Of a stretch of 64,000 nucleotides of DNA, positions 32,856 to 42,572 are shown piece after piece. The notes beneath the pieces are model-generated. The model made no database searches. It had not been told where the DNA came from and was given only the letters and a program-made list of their open reading frames with translations. The stretch's first letter is position 1, and the number at the start of each line of letters is the position of its first letter. The DNA lies in NCBI GenBank assembly GCA_964493095.1, contig CAZBNG010000003.1:8647-72646 (forward strand), read 5' to 3'. A program made the translations under genes and the position numbers. This DNA comes from CAYXSX01 sp964493095. GTDB lineage: Bacteria > Pseudomonadota > Alphaproteobacteria > Micavibrionales > Micavibrionaceae.

Positions 32856-35626
32856 TGCTTTTTGGAATAACACGCATGCAGGCTTTCAAATATGTTCTCC
32901 TCCCGGAGATCACGCCCCGCCTGCGCACCCTGATGTTCTCGGGATTTCAGTTTATTCCTTATTTTCTGGCCCTTGTTTATCAGGCCGTAAGGCTCCTGCC
33001 CCGCAACCACCCTTATACGTTTGAATCCAATATAGGACATTTCGGTGTACGTCACGTTATAGCCGCAGCTGCCAATAATCTGGTTATCAGCATGAAAAAT
33101 ATCGACCAGATTATCCTGTTTTGCACCATTATGATCGGATTCGTAATGATATTTCTTCAACTGGTTGTGCTCGGTGTTTCGTTAGTGTCACAACCTGTAA
33201 TGGCTGCGATACCGGACAGTTTTGAAGGATTCTTCGTCACCCGCCAACCCAGTCAGGATATCGCGCATATTCTTCTGGATATGGTGTTCGGCATTCCCGA
33301 CATGTTTAATTCCTGCATAGCAACGACAGAGGCCTGTAAAGATTCTTTCGGCAACGACATAATACGTCCTCAGGGACAGGACTGGATATTCCCCACGCAT
33401 GTTTTTCCGTTTCCCATTCATGTCGGTCTGCATCAAATGTTCCATATATACAGCACCGGTCTTCTGGTGGTTGCCACCTTTATAGCGGGCTACTTCCTCA
33501 TTACGGTCGTTGCTGAAACCGCGCAAACCGGCACGGCTTTCGGCAAGCGCTTTAACAAAGTATGGGCGCCGCTTCGTATCGTGGCCGCCTTTGGGTTGCT
33601 CGTTCCGCTGGGATACGGCCTGAACGCCTCTCAATACATCGTTTTATACGCCGCCAAGTTCGGATCGGCTTTCGCGACAAACGGCTGGATATTGTTTAAC
33701 GAGGCGCTTAACGAAAATTATCTGGGCGGCAACCAGCGCCTGGTTTCAACGCCGAACATCCCTGAAATCGGCACATTTTTGCAATTTATGCATGTGGCAC
33801 AAACTTGTAAATGGGCCGAAAAAATTGGCTCCACGGAAGACGACAGCCGCGATATCAAGCCATACCTAGTGACAGGACCGCTTGAAAAAATCAATTTCCT
33901 TGAAATCACATCCTCTTCAAATCCGACTTATGAAGAAATGATAAAATTCGCCAACGGCGCCACACAGGTAAAAGTAAGGTTTGGTGTGAGGGATAAAAAA
34001 GAATACGGAAGGTATGAAGGGTTTGTAAAACCGTTTTGCGGTGATCTTGTTTTTAATTTGCAACAGCCTTTCCTTAGCGAAAACGGCCAGAAAAGCGGGG
34101 TAGAGGTCCTTCAGCGCTATTACTGGTTTGTCTGGCGGGAAATATGGTTCCGCAGCGGCCCTGTTGTACCAACCTATCCGGATTTCGCAAAAATAACGGC
34201 TTGCACGATCCTTCCAAAATGCGCAAGTTTTGACGAAGAATTATATAAAAACCTTAAAGGAAGGCGCGCAGAAAGTTTTAAGCCCTCACCGGAATTCGCC
34301 GTGGCCATGCAGGAATTTTATTCCAAGGATATACGGGCGGCATTAAACGATCCCGGATCCACAGGCCTTTCGGGAATCGTGGGGTCGAATAAAGGCGCCA
34401 TTGAAGAACAGATCAACTCCGGGGCTTTCAATGTGTCTCCCACCTTGAAAGCCAAAGGCTGGGCGGGCGCCGGCATCTGGTATAACAAGATTGCGGAATT
34501 AAATGGTGCCGTCACCTCTGCGACCCTCAATGTCCCGTCGCCGGCTCTGTATCCCTATGCGATGGAATATGTGAGAGAGAAAAGAAAACTGGAAGAGCCC
34601 GAAACTTCACCGTCTGATATTTTCAATCCCGAAATGAAAAACGGAACTATAGATAAACACGCCGAAAAAGCCGGCGCACTTTATGTCGCCTATAAATATT
34701 GGCAGGAAAATACCGGCACATCGTCCCATGTAAAACCGACCGGAAACATATTCATCAACACCGTTAACATGTTGTTCGGTACGGAAGGATTATACAGCCT
34801 GCGTAACAATCCCGATGTCCATCCGCTTGCCGGACTGGTTGGAATCGGGCGCTCTCTGATCGAAAGCTCTATCCGCAATGTCGGCGTCGCCGCTTTCGGT
34901 GGCGCTGTTGGCGCTATTTTCGACGGGTTTATCGGGCAACTGGGAAACAACGCCTCCAGCTTCTTCGTAACCGTTGCCATGATGGGGCTAACCATAGGCT
35001 TTGTTCTGTTTTATGTTGTGCCCTTCCTGCCGTTTATTTACTTCTTCTTTGCCGTTTCGACATGGGTGAAAGGTATTTTCGAGGCCATGCTGGGCGCGCC
35101 TTTATGGGCCCTGGCACATATAAGGATTGACGGCGAAGGCCTGCCGGGAAAAGCCGCCGAAAGCGGATATTATTTCATACTGGAGATTTTTCTGAGACCT
35201 ATTCTGGTGGTCTTCGGCCTTTTGGCAAGCATTGTTATTTATTCTGCTCTGGTTGAAACGCTCAACGAAACCATGAACCTTGTGACCGCCAATATCGGCG
35301 GGTTTGACGTCAACGCCGAAAATCAGAATGTAGGACCGACAGATATTGAATTTTACCGCGGCCCCGTTGATGAATTTTTCTATACGGTTTTATACGCCAT
35401 CATCGTCTATATGATGGGCACGGCCTCCTTCAAGCTTATAGACCAGATCCCCAACAAAATCCTGCGCTGGATGGGCAATGCCAGCCAGACCTTCAGCGAG
35501 CTTAGCGAAGACCCGACGGAGCAGGTTATGAGTTTGTCACAACAAGGCTCACAGCAAGCCGTAGGTGCCGTAGGTGGTGGCTTGAACAGCCTCCTGAAAG
35601 GCGTCGGCAGCTTAGGAAACAAATAA
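32852..35626 (+). CDS. DotA/TraY-like membrane protein 2
   Basis: 924 residues; its ATG overlaps the stop of the preceding paralogue (ATGA), so translation is coupled. The same architecture is visible: cytoplasmic LLPRNHPYTFESNIGHFGVR, helix 1 (about 87-112) followed by VSQPVMAAIPD, IAHILLDMVFGIPDMF, ETAQTGTAFGKRFN, AAKFGSAFATNGW, a mid-domain Cys (VAQTCKWAEK), AKGWAGAGIWYNKIAELNGA (about 533), GTEGLYSLRNNPDVHPLA, FYVVPFLPFIYFFFAVSTW (about 718), IRIDGEGLPGKAAESG and the end motif SFKLIDQIPNKILRWMG. Function by family: channel-like core of a type IVB-type system. Paired cysteines in the periplasmic part could form disulfides. Confidence 0.88.
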   Translation: MMLFGITRMQAFKYVLLPEITPRLRTLMFSGFQFIPYFLALVYQAVRLLPRNHPYTFESNIGHFGVRHVIAAAANNLVISMKNIDQIILFCTIMIGFVMIFLQLVVLGVSLVSQPVMAAIPDSFEGFFVTRQPSQDIAHILLDMVFGIPDMFNSCIATTEACKDSFGNDIIRPQGQDWIFPTHVFPFPIHVGLHQMFHIYSTGLLVVATFIAGYFLITVVAETAQTGTAFGKRFNKVWAPLRIVAAFGLLVPLGYGLNASQYIVLYAAKFGSAFATNGWILFNEALNENYLGGNQRLVSTPNIPEIGTFLQFMHVAQTCKWAEKIGSTEDDSRDIKPYLVTGPLEKINFLEITSSSNPTYEEMIKFANGATQVKVRFGVRDKKEYGRYEGFVKPFCGDLVFNLQQPFLSENGQKSGVEVLQRYYWFVWREIWFRSGPVVPTYPDFAKITACTILPKCASFDEELYKNLKGRRAESFKPSPEFAVAMQEFYSKDIRAALNDPGSTGLSGIVGSNKGAIEEQINSGAFNVSPTLKAKGWAGAGIWYNKIAELNGAVTSATLNVPSPALYPYAMEYVREKRKLEEPETSPSDIFNPEMKNGTIDKHAEKAGALYVAYKYWQENTGTSSHVKPTGNIFINTVNMLFGTEGLYSLRNNPDVHPLAGLVGIGRSLIESSIRNVGVAAFGGAVGAIFDGFIGQLGNNASSFFVTVAMMGLTIGFVLFYVVPFLPFIYFFFAVSTWVKGIFEAMLGAPLWALAHIRIDGEGLPGKAAESGYYFILEIFLRPILVVFGLLASIVIYSALVETLNETMNLVTANIGGFDVNAENQNVGPTDIEFYRGPVDEFFYTVLYAIIVYMMGTASFKLIDQIPNKILRWMGNASQTFSELSEDPTEQVMSLSQQGSQQAVGAVGGGLNSLLKGVGSLGNK

Positions 35627-35664
35627 AAACGAACGGGGGATAATCTCCAAAGGCAACATTACTG

Positions 35665-38580
35665 ATGACCATTACCAAGGGCCAAATTTTCAGATACGCA
35701 CTGCTTCCGGAGGTTTTACCCCGGCTCTTCAGTCTTTTCGGCTCCGGCTTTGCCAACATCGCTTTTTTAATTGCGCAGATTTACGGCAATCTTAGACTGC
35801 TCCCTCCTTCCCATCCCTATCTGCAGCCCCAGAATTTCGGACGTTTCGGAATTCGGCAGGTTATCGCGCAGGCCGCTGAAAACCTTGTTTTTTCCCGCAA
35901 GAACATCGACCAGATCATTATTTTTTTCACGGTCCTGACCGGTTTGGTTATTTTGACGCTGCAAGTCATCCTTTTTGCGGTGGCGTTCTTCAGCCAGCCT
36001 GTTTTAGCCGCGAGCAGCGGGGAAGCAAGTTCCTGGGCAAACTGGTTTCAAAACACGGAAATTGCTCCCGATAATGATATCGCCTTTATCATTCTGGACC
36101 GCGTTTTCGGGACAGAGGGTATCTTTGATTCCTGTATATCAAAAATGACGCCGTGTGTGGATTATCGCGGTAATACCATGACCCAGGCAACGGGGGCTTA
36201 TCCTTATCCGCTCCATAAAGCTCTTCATACTTTGTTTTCTTTTTATTCTTACGGCATTTTTTATGTTGCCGTTATTATTATCCTTTATTTCGTCGTCACA
36301 ATTGCCGCAGAGACCAGCGCATCGGGAACGCCTTTTGGAAAACGGTTCAATAAAACCTGGGTCGTCCCGCGCCTTATTCTTTTTTTCGCGCTGCTGACCC
36401 CGCTCAACACGGGCGACAAAAACGAAGGTCTGAATGGCGGCCAGCTTATAACGCTTTACGCCGCCCGGTATGGGTCAAACTTCGCGACTAACGGATGGCT
36501 TCATTTTAACAACGTGCTGACAGGAACTTACCTTGGCGATGCGCAGGACCTGATTGCCAGACCCCAATTCCCTGAAACCAGCAACCTTTTACAGTTCATG
36601 TACCTTGCCAAAACCTGTCAAGCCGCAGAAAACCTGGCCTACGGCAATAAAATCGACGCCTATATTGTACGTAACATGTTTCAGGTTGAAAGCGGGGCAT
36701 ATGCCAAGGCATATGATAAATCGAAAAAGAAAGTGGAGCAGGAAGCGCAACAGGAGCTTTACGGCGGCACTCCCCCCACAGCCGAAAATATGGCCAAAGA
36801 TCCTAACTATCAGGAACTAGTGACGAAAAAGATGCAATCCAGCGCCTTCAAGGACGATGTCAAAAAGAACATACTTTCTGAACCCGGCGCGGAAATCAGT
36901 ACGCTGAACAGTACTTCCAGCCTGTCCGATGAAGAGCTTTACGCCCTGAGCCAGGGTACCTCCATAAAACTTATAGAAACCAACTATGAGGCGGCGGATA
37001 TTTTTTCCAATCACGGCAATATCCTGCTGCGCTTCGGCGTAAAAGATGAAGAGCGTTATGCCCGCTATACCGGTTCGGTAAACCCGCTTTGCGGGGAAAT
37101 TGATATCACGATTAACGATGTCACGGAAGCCGGGTCCCGCATCATCCAGAAAAACTATTTCTCCATCTTGCAACACCTGTGGGCAAACCCGGATTTCTCC
37201 CTGTCTGCCGATTGTGTAAACCGCCAGATAGGAGCGGGCAGCCCGGACACCACTTGTTCGGCCAAACCGGACAAAAAATTCGTAGAGCAATATAAAAACT
37301 ATGTTAACGACACTTCCTCTCGCGAAATATCAAAGGCGATAGAACGGCAGATAGAAGACGGTAAATGGAGCGTTCCCCCGGAACTAAAAGCCAAAGGCTG
37401 GGCCGGAGCCGCCATATGGTACAACCGGATTGCGCAAATGAACGGCGCGGTAGCGACCGCTATATTTAATTTTCCTCACCCCGGCAGATATCCCTATGTC
37501 ATGGAATACACGGCCGAAATGAGGCAAAAATACGACACCAACCCCTCTGCCCTAACCAGGTTTGAACCTACGCTGGGCGACGGACAGGCTATTGAATTCA
37601 AACGCGAAAAAGACGGACAAATGGCCGCCACGCTTAATGTCGCTTACAGGATATGGCTCGATCTGGGGGCCCAGGGCAGCAAGTCAAAAGTGACAAGCAA
37701 CGCCTTCAGCGACACGATAAACGCTATTTTTGGAACGAGCGGCATATTTGATATGCGCAACAACACCAACGTCCACCCGCTGGCGCAACTCAGTGCGCTG
37801 GGCAAAGGGATGATGGAAGCTACGATCAGAAACGCCATGTTTTCTTTCGCCGGCGCTGTAGGAGGAGGCATGGGCGGCCTTATTGATCCGTTCTTCGGCA
37901 TAATCGGTAAAAATGCCTCCGGCGTATTCAAAACACTTGTTATGAGCACTCTGGCCCTTGGCTTTACTTTGTTTTACGTTCTGCCTGCTCTGCCGTTTGT
38001 TTATTTTTTCTTTGCCGTCAGCGGCTGGGTAAAAAGCATCTTTGAAGCCATGGTCGGCATTCCTTTATGGGCTCTTGGGCATATAAAGATTGACGGCGAA
38101 GGTTTGCCCGGGCAAAGCGGCAGCAACGGCTATTTCCTCATTTTTGAAATTTTTGTAAGGCCGATCCTGATCCTTTTCGGTCTATTGGCAAGCATTTCGA
38201 TTTTTGCCGCTCTCGTGTCGACGCTTAATGACGTATTTGACCTGGTAACCGAAAATGTCGGAGGTTTTGATAACTCTGCCGGAGCAGCGTCAAATCTGAC
38301 AAATATAGAATTTTACCGCAACTCGGTCGATCAGTTCTTCTTCACCGCCATGTATGTGATCATCTGCTATATGATGGGATTGGCCTGTTTCAAACTAATC
38401 GATCAAATTCCCAATAAAATCCTGCGCTGGATGGGATTTGGCATAGGAACATTCCAGGAAAGCGCCGGAGACCCCGCTTCAAAAATAACAAGCAAAACCT
38501 ACGGGGGAACGCAAAGGCTTGGCTTTACGCTGCAACGTCTGGCCGGCGATATGACCATCGGCGCGGACAGCCTTTTCTAG
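35665..38580 (+). CDS. DotA/TraY-like membrane protein 3
   Basis: 971 residues, 38 bases after paralogue 2. Shares all family blocks: LLPPSHPYLQPQNFGRFGIR, helix 1 (about 86-110) with FSQPVLAASSG after it, IAFIILDRVFGTEGIFDSC, ETSASGTPFGKRFN, AARYGSNFATNGW, AKGWAGAAIWYNRIAQMNGA (about 575), GTSGIFDMRNNTNVHPLAQL, FYVLPALPFVYFFFAVSGW (about 769), IKIDGEGLPGQ and FKLIDQIPNKILRWMG. It differs by a charged insertion at about 345-415 (KAYDKSKKKVEQEAQQ, then Lys/Glu-rich sequence) absent from the other two. The three genes are close in size but diverged, so the duplication is old. Confidence 0.88.
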   Translation: MTITKGQIFRYALLPEVLPRLFSLFGSGFANIAFLIAQIYGNLRLLPPSHPYLQPQNFGRFGIRQVIAQAAENLVFSRKNIDQIIIFFTVLTGLVILTLQVILFAVAFFSQPVLAASSGEASSWANWFQNTEIAPDNDIAFIILDRVFGTEGIFDSCISKMTPCVDYRGNTMTQATGAYPYPLHKALHTLFSFYSYGIFYVAVIIILYFVVTIAAETSASGTPFGKRFNKTWVVPRLILFFALLTPLNTGDKNEGLNGGQLITLYAARYGSNFATNGWLHFNNVLTGTYLGDAQDLIARPQFPETSNLLQFMYLAKTCQAAENLAYGNKIDAYIVRNMFQVESGAYAKAYDKSKKKVEQEAQQELYGGTPPTAENMAKDPNYQELVTKKMQSSAFKDDVKKNILSEPGAEISTLNSTSSLSDEELYALSQGTSIKLIETNYEAADIFSNHGNILLRFGVKDEERYARYTGSVNPLCGEIDITINDVTEAGSRIIQKNYFSILQHLWANPDFSLSADCVNRQIGAGSPDTTCSAKPDKKFVEQYKNYVNDTSSREISKAIERQIEDGKWSVPPELKAKGWAGAAIWYNRIAQMNGAVATAIFNFPHPGRYPYVMEYTAEMRQKYDTNPSALTRFEPTLGDGQAIEFKREKDGQMAATLNVAYRIWLDLGAQGSKSKVTSNAFSDTINAIFGTSGIFDMRNNTNVHPLAQLSALGKGMMEATIRNAMFSFAGAVGGGMGGLIDPFFGIIGKNASGVFKTLVMSTLALGFTLFYVLPALPFVYFFFAVSGWVKSIFEAMVGIPLWALGHIKIDGEGLPGQSGSNGYFLIFEIFVRPILILFGLLASISIFAALVSTLNDVFDLVTENVGGFDNSAGAASNLTNIEFYRNSVDQFFFTAMYVIICYMMGLACFKLIDQIPNKILRWMGFGIGTFQESAGDPASKITSKTYGGTQRLGFTLQRLAGDMTIGADSLF

Positions 38581-38598
38581 GTCTGAAATATCCGAAGG

Positions 38599-39267
38599 TT
38601 AATTCTCGCTGCGTAAATGCGCCAGCAATACCTGCACATCACCGCCGCCACGCTGGATTACCGATGCGAAATCCGAGCGCTGCGTTACCGCCATGCTTAC
38701 GCCTTCGACGATCACATCCACAACCATGTAACGCTTGTCTTTATAACGAACGCGCCACTGAACCTCTACTTCAGGATCTGTCTCACTTTTAATATAAGAC
38801 GTGACAACGGTATCCGTATTGCTGTCGGTCCGTGATCCCCGCACCTCAAATTTTTGTCCTTTATAATCGCTGAAACGGGCCGCATAAACATCAACAATCA
38901 TTTCTTCAAACAGCTTTAGATATTCCTGCTGCTGCGCTTTTGTGGCATCGCGCCAGTAACGGCCCAGCGAAAAACGCCCGATCGTTTTCATGTCGAAATT
39001 ATCCTGCAGGAGATCGCGGAACTCTTTCCGGCGGGCATCCTGATCCAGTTTTTGATCAGACAGGAAATCAATCGCTCTCTGGGCCAGGGAGCTTATGAAA
39101 TTTTCAGCGCCGCGCGCCACATCCGCTCCTCCGGCATTCACGGCCAGACTTTCGGAAACCGGCACCAACGGTAAGCCGTGACTGCCAGATGCATATGCGG
39201 CATTGCCACCCAGGCAAAGCATTACAGACACACACAAAACCGAAACGATATGATTACGTTTTAACAA
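38599..39267 (-). CDS. mlaC: MlaC/Ttg2D family phospholipid-binding periplasmic protein
   Basis: 222-residue exported protein that shuttles phospholipid between outer-membrane MlaA and the inner-membrane Mla transporter. Signal peptide MLKRNHIVSVLCVSVMLCLG, cleavage near AYA. Family features: RREFRDLLQDNFDMKTIGRF with GRYWRDATKAQQQEYLKLFE, YSDYKGQKFEVRG-like beta region, VQWRVRYKDKRYMVVDVIVE and the end SVMAVTQRSDFASVIQR-type motif. It is 45 bases downstream of mlaA; the remaining transporter genes (mlaEFD) are not in the window. Confidence 0.92.
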   Translation of the reverse strand: MLKRNHIVSVLCVSVMLCLGGNAAYASGSHGLPLVPVSESLAVNAGGADVARGAENFISSLAQRAIDFLSDQKLDQDARRKEFRDLLQDNFDMKTIGRFSLGRYWRDATKAQQQEYLKLFEEMIVDVYAARFSDYKGQKFEVRGSRTDSNTDTVVTSYIKSETDPEVEVQWRVRYKDKRYMVVDVIVEGVSMAVTQRSDFASVIQRGGGDVQVLLAHLRSEN

Positions 39268-39312
39268 AATAAATGCTCCATTAAATAGCGGGAAAACTAA
39301 ATATCCGGCTTC

Positions 39313-40086
39313 CTAAAAATCGTCGTAATCAGGAATATCCGGAGAGGTCAGGGCCTCCGCATCTTTGTCTTTTATCAAAGCCTCGCGATTTTGGAAATAC
39401 GTACTGCGCACTGCCGCGTAATAATCGATAGAGCTTCTTTCCAGATCCTGAAGCACATCCATCAGGGATTCACGCAAATCCAGGTAATCCGCGCCAACCT
39501 TGGCGTAATAGATATTTTCGTCATCATGGTTAAACAGGTACCAGCGTACCGGGTCCGCATAGGCGTCAACGGCATAACCGGCATAATCGCGTACCGAAGA
39601 AGGGCCCAAAATAGGCAAGACAACATAGGGGCCATGTCCGACGCCCCAAACGGCCAGCGTCTGCCCGAAGTCCTCAGGCTCATATTTAAACCCTTCAGAC
39701 TCGGCGACGTCAAAAAGACCGCCCAACCCGACAAAAGTATTTACGACAACCCGGAACAGCTCGTTTCCGGCACCATCAATATCCCCCTGCAGCAGCTGGT
39801 TTGCAAAACGCACGGGACTTCTGAGGTTCCTAAGAAAGTTACGCACTCCCTGTCTGGCGGGATCGGGAACAACGGCACGATACCCTTTTACGACGGGATG
39901 GATAACGGCTTTATCGACGACCTCGTTAAAAGCAAAAATAGCCCTGTTTGTGTCTTCAATAGGGTCCTGAAAGGTGACATTCCCGGCAACCAGAGCATCC
40001 TGAGTAGTGCTGGAGCACGACGTCATGGAAAGGGCCGCGCAAACCACGATAACCAGCATCGTAAGGCCGTATTTTCTGTTAACCAT
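39313..40086 (-). CDS. mlaA: MlaA (VacJ) outer-membrane lipoprotein
   Basis: 257 residues. Lipoprotein signal MVNRKYGLTMLVIVVCAALSMTSC with Cys24 as the likely lipidated residue. The MlaA core is clear: DPIEDTNRAIFAFNEVVDKAV, FLRNLRSPVRFANQLLQGD, VVNTFVGLGGLFDVAES and the conserved EDFGQTLAVWGVGHGPYVVLP. MlaA removes mislocalised phospholipids from the outer leaflet with MlaC. Operon with mlaC; divergent region of 158 bases lies between it and lptG's end, containing no other gene. Confidence 0.95.
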   Translation of the reverse strand: MVNRKYGLTMLVIVVCAALSMTSCSSTTQDALVAGNVTFQDPIEDTNRAIFAFNEVVDKAVIHPVVKGYRAVVPDPARQGVRNFLRNLRSPVRFANQLLQGDIDGAGNELFRVVVNTFVGLGGLFDVAESEGFKYEPEDFGQTLAVWGVGHGPYVVLPILGPSSVRDYAGYAVDAYADPVRWYLFNHDDENIYYAKVGADYLDLRESLMDVLQDLERSSIDYYAAVRSTYFQNREALIKDKDAEALTSPDIPDYDDF

Positions 40087-40244
40087 GATAAGCGCTCTGT
40101 TTCCTAACGTTATTTCGCAACACTATAAATGTTATATATTGGGCCTCAGGTCAAGAGGGGCAATGAATTTTAACCTTTTTTTCCAAAAGTAACTTACTGG
40201 TTTTATTGTTCAAATAGCGTCCGCTGTCCCGTATGGCTGTAATT

Positions 40245-41360
40245 CTAACCATCCTCAAGGTTCATGATAACGCTCAGCCCCAGCAGGAAACAGATCAGGG
40301 CCGGTGCCCAGGCGGCTAAAATTACGGGAATTTGACCGGAAGACCCCAAAGCCTGCAGGAAACTGGAGAGGAAAAAGACAACAAACCCGATAAAAATACC
40401 GGCGGCAAGCAAAACCATGGTCCCGCGAAAACGCGGCGGGCGTAACGACACCGTTGCCGCGAGCAAAACCATTGCCGCAAACATCAGCGGCTGCGCCAGC
40501 AAACTCTGATAGTGAACCCGCAAGCGTTTGGCATCGAATCCGGTCTGTTCCAGCGTCTTGATATAACTGGGTAAAAACCAGAACGACATGCTTTCCGGCG
40601 ATGCAAAACTCTCCTCTATATCCTCGATCGTCAAGGCGGTAGGCAAAGTAAGCTCCTGTTTAACAAAAGGCTTTTGTCCTTCGCGGTAGACGTTAACATT
40701 TTCAAAAAGCCATCGGCCATGTTCAAGGGTCGCGCTTTCTGCATCAAGGCGCTGGTAAAACTTATCGTCCTTGTCAAAATAAAGCACGCTTGCTTCCTTA
40801 AGAACCCACGACCGTTGCTCAATCTTGGGCGCGTGCATAATTACATACCCCTCTTTTTCGCCGCTTTCTTCCGCAGAAGTGCTCTGACGAAGCCATAAAC
40901 CTTCCCTGAACACGGCAATCTGGCTTTCCTGGCGACTCAGATATATGCGTTCCAGTTCTTCGAACTTGGCAATAAAAAGCGAACCCACCGGGTTAATAAC
41001 CATCATCTGCAGCAGACCGATGAAAATCGATACAACAACAATCGGTGCCAGAAACTGCCAAACGGAAAAACCCGCCGCCCGCACGACAATCAACTCATAA
41101 CGCCTTGTAAACTGCCAGAACGTAAACATCGCGCTGAACAATACGGCAAAAGGGAAAAGCAATTGCCCTACTTCCGGCAACTTCAAAACCCCCATATGCA
41201 AAACAAGTCCCAGCGGGATGTCGTCCCGTTTACTGGCCCGGCGAATTAGCTCTACCGTGTCAAAAAGGTAAATAATCGCCAACAGTGCGCATAAAAGCAG
41301 CAGGAAATTAATAATATAGTTCCGAGCCAGGTAGCGGTTCAGGGTAGCGGTAATTTTCAT
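40245..41360 (-). CDS. lptG: LPS export permease LptG
   Basis: One of the two membrane subunits of the LptB2FG lipopolysaccharide extractor. 371 residues with three helices at each end (about 15-35, 60-80, 100-120; three more after 270) flanking a periplasmic beta-jellyroll. N-terminus LNRYLARNYIINFLLLL and RRYELIVVRAAGFSVWQFL identify the LptF/G family; LptG assignment rests on order (after lptF) and N-terminal sequence. It overlaps lptF's end by 4 bases. Confidence 0.94.
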   Translation of the reverse strand: MKITATLNRYLARNYIINFLLLLCALLAIIYLFDTVELIRRASKRDDIPLGLVLHMGVLKLPEVGQLLFPFAVLFSAMFTFWQFTRRYELIVVRAAGFSVWQFLAPIVVVSIFIGLLQMMVINPVGSLFIAKFEELERIYLSRQESQIAVFREGLWLRQSTSAEESGEKEGYVIMHAPKIEQRSWVLKEASVLYFDKDDKFYQRLDAESATLEHGRWLFENVNVYREGQKPFVKQELTLPTALTIEDIEESFASPESMSFWFLPSYIKTLEQTGFDAKRLRVHYQSLLAQPLMFAAMVLLAATVSLRPPRFRGTMVLLAAGIFIGFVVFFLSSFLQALGSSGQIPVILAAWAPALICFLLGLSVIMNLEDG

Positions 41361-42481
41361 CGTCCGCCCTTTCCGTAAAGCAGGCGCCGTCTCAGGGCAA
41401 CGCCCGGACCGCTAAGAAGAAACAGTCCCAATATGACGGGCAGCACGATCAGAACATACATTAGAACAAGCCCCCCGTCATGATGCCGGGCAATATTTGA
41501 GGTTGCGAGAAAGAATCCCTGAAGAACCACCACAACAATCACGGCTGATGTAATGCGCTTCCACTGCCCTTTACGACTGACAGGCCCCAGCAACAGGGCG
41601 CAAAGCGCGACAAGCGTATAAGAACCGGCTAAAAGGGGGGAGACAATCCGCTTATGGATTTCCACCCTGAACTCCCGTGTGTTCTCAGCATCACGGGCAT
41701 CATTCGTATCGGGATTCAAAAGCTCGAAAATAGTCCGTTCGTTAGGCTCACGCCAGCGCGTACGCACAGGACTGCTGTCGGGCAGATCTATAGTGTAACG
41801 CTCAAAATTCAGGCGGCGAAGCGCCTTCGTCTGGGGATCGAACTCCTGCCGCGAACCGTCATAAACCAAGACCTGGTGCCCGCCGTCATTGGATACGATC
41901 ACCCCGCGCCGCGCAAGAATCGTGGAAGGCAGCTCGACGCTCTCCCGCCGGTCATGAATCATCAGCCCGTGCAGCTCTCCGTCATTTGTACGCTCCCGTA
42001 TATAAACGGTAAGGCCGCTGCCCAGAGAATTGAAAACACCGTCGCGAAAAATCAGGCTGGAGAATTTCGACTTGATAACCTGACGCATTTTCTGCATTTC
42101 GGTTACTGTCGTCGGGGCGACCCACATGGTCGTCGCCCACAGGAAAATCGTGGCGATCAGCGCAAGAATTAAGGCTGGCCTGGCCAGCGCCATCGGGGAA
42201 TAGCCGATCGAGCGAATAACCACCAGTTCGGAATCGGCAATCATTTTATTATAGACAAACAACGTACCCGCCATGAGGGCGAGCGGCAGGATAATCTCAA
42301 AAAATCGCGGCAAAGCCAGAAAAGTCAAAAGCCAGAAAGACGAAGTCGAAGCGCCGGAATTAATCACCAGCTCCAGAAACTGTAACGATTGGGTCAGGAC
42401 AATCACAGCCGCAAGCACCACCGAGATAAAAACGACTGCAACAAGCAAATTCCGGAAAAGGTAAAAATCGAAAACGCGCAT
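41357..42481 (-). CDS. lptF: LPS export permease LptF
   Basis: Partner of LptG in the inner-membrane LPS transporter. 374 residues, with the YjgP/YjgQ N-terminus FDFYLFRNLLVAVVFISVVL, KMIADSELVVIRSIGYSPM in the conserved coupling region that contacts LptB, a periplasmic jellyroll (MRQVIKSKFSSLIFRDGVFN), and three C-terminal helices. Divergent from pepA with 91 bases between start codons. LptB, LptC and LptA are encoded at 59573-61941 in the same window. Confidence 0.95.
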   Translation of the reverse strand: MRVFDFYLFRNLLVAVVFISVVLAAVIVLTQSLQFLELVINSGASTSSFWLLTFLALPRFFEIILPLALMAGTLFVYNKMIADSELVVIRSIGYSPMALARPALILALIATIFLWATTMWVAPTTVTEMQKMRQVIKSKFSSLIFRDGVFNSLGSGLTVYIRERTNDGELHGLMIHDRRESVELPSTILARRGVIVSNDGGHQVLVYDGSRQEFDPQTKALRRLNFERYTIDLPDSSPVRTRWREPNERTIFELLNPDTNDARDAENTREFRVEIHKRIVSPLLAGSYTLVALCALLLGPVSRKGQWKRITSAVIVVVVLQGFFLATSNIARHHDGGLVLMYVLIVLPVILGLFLLSGPGVALRRRLLYGKGGR

Positions 42482-42572
42482 ATTTAAAGATTTATTTTAA
42501 GTCCTGTCTTCTCAAAGCATCCGAATGTCTTATAGTGGATAGACGTCATCATAACAATCTTTGGAAGCAATC

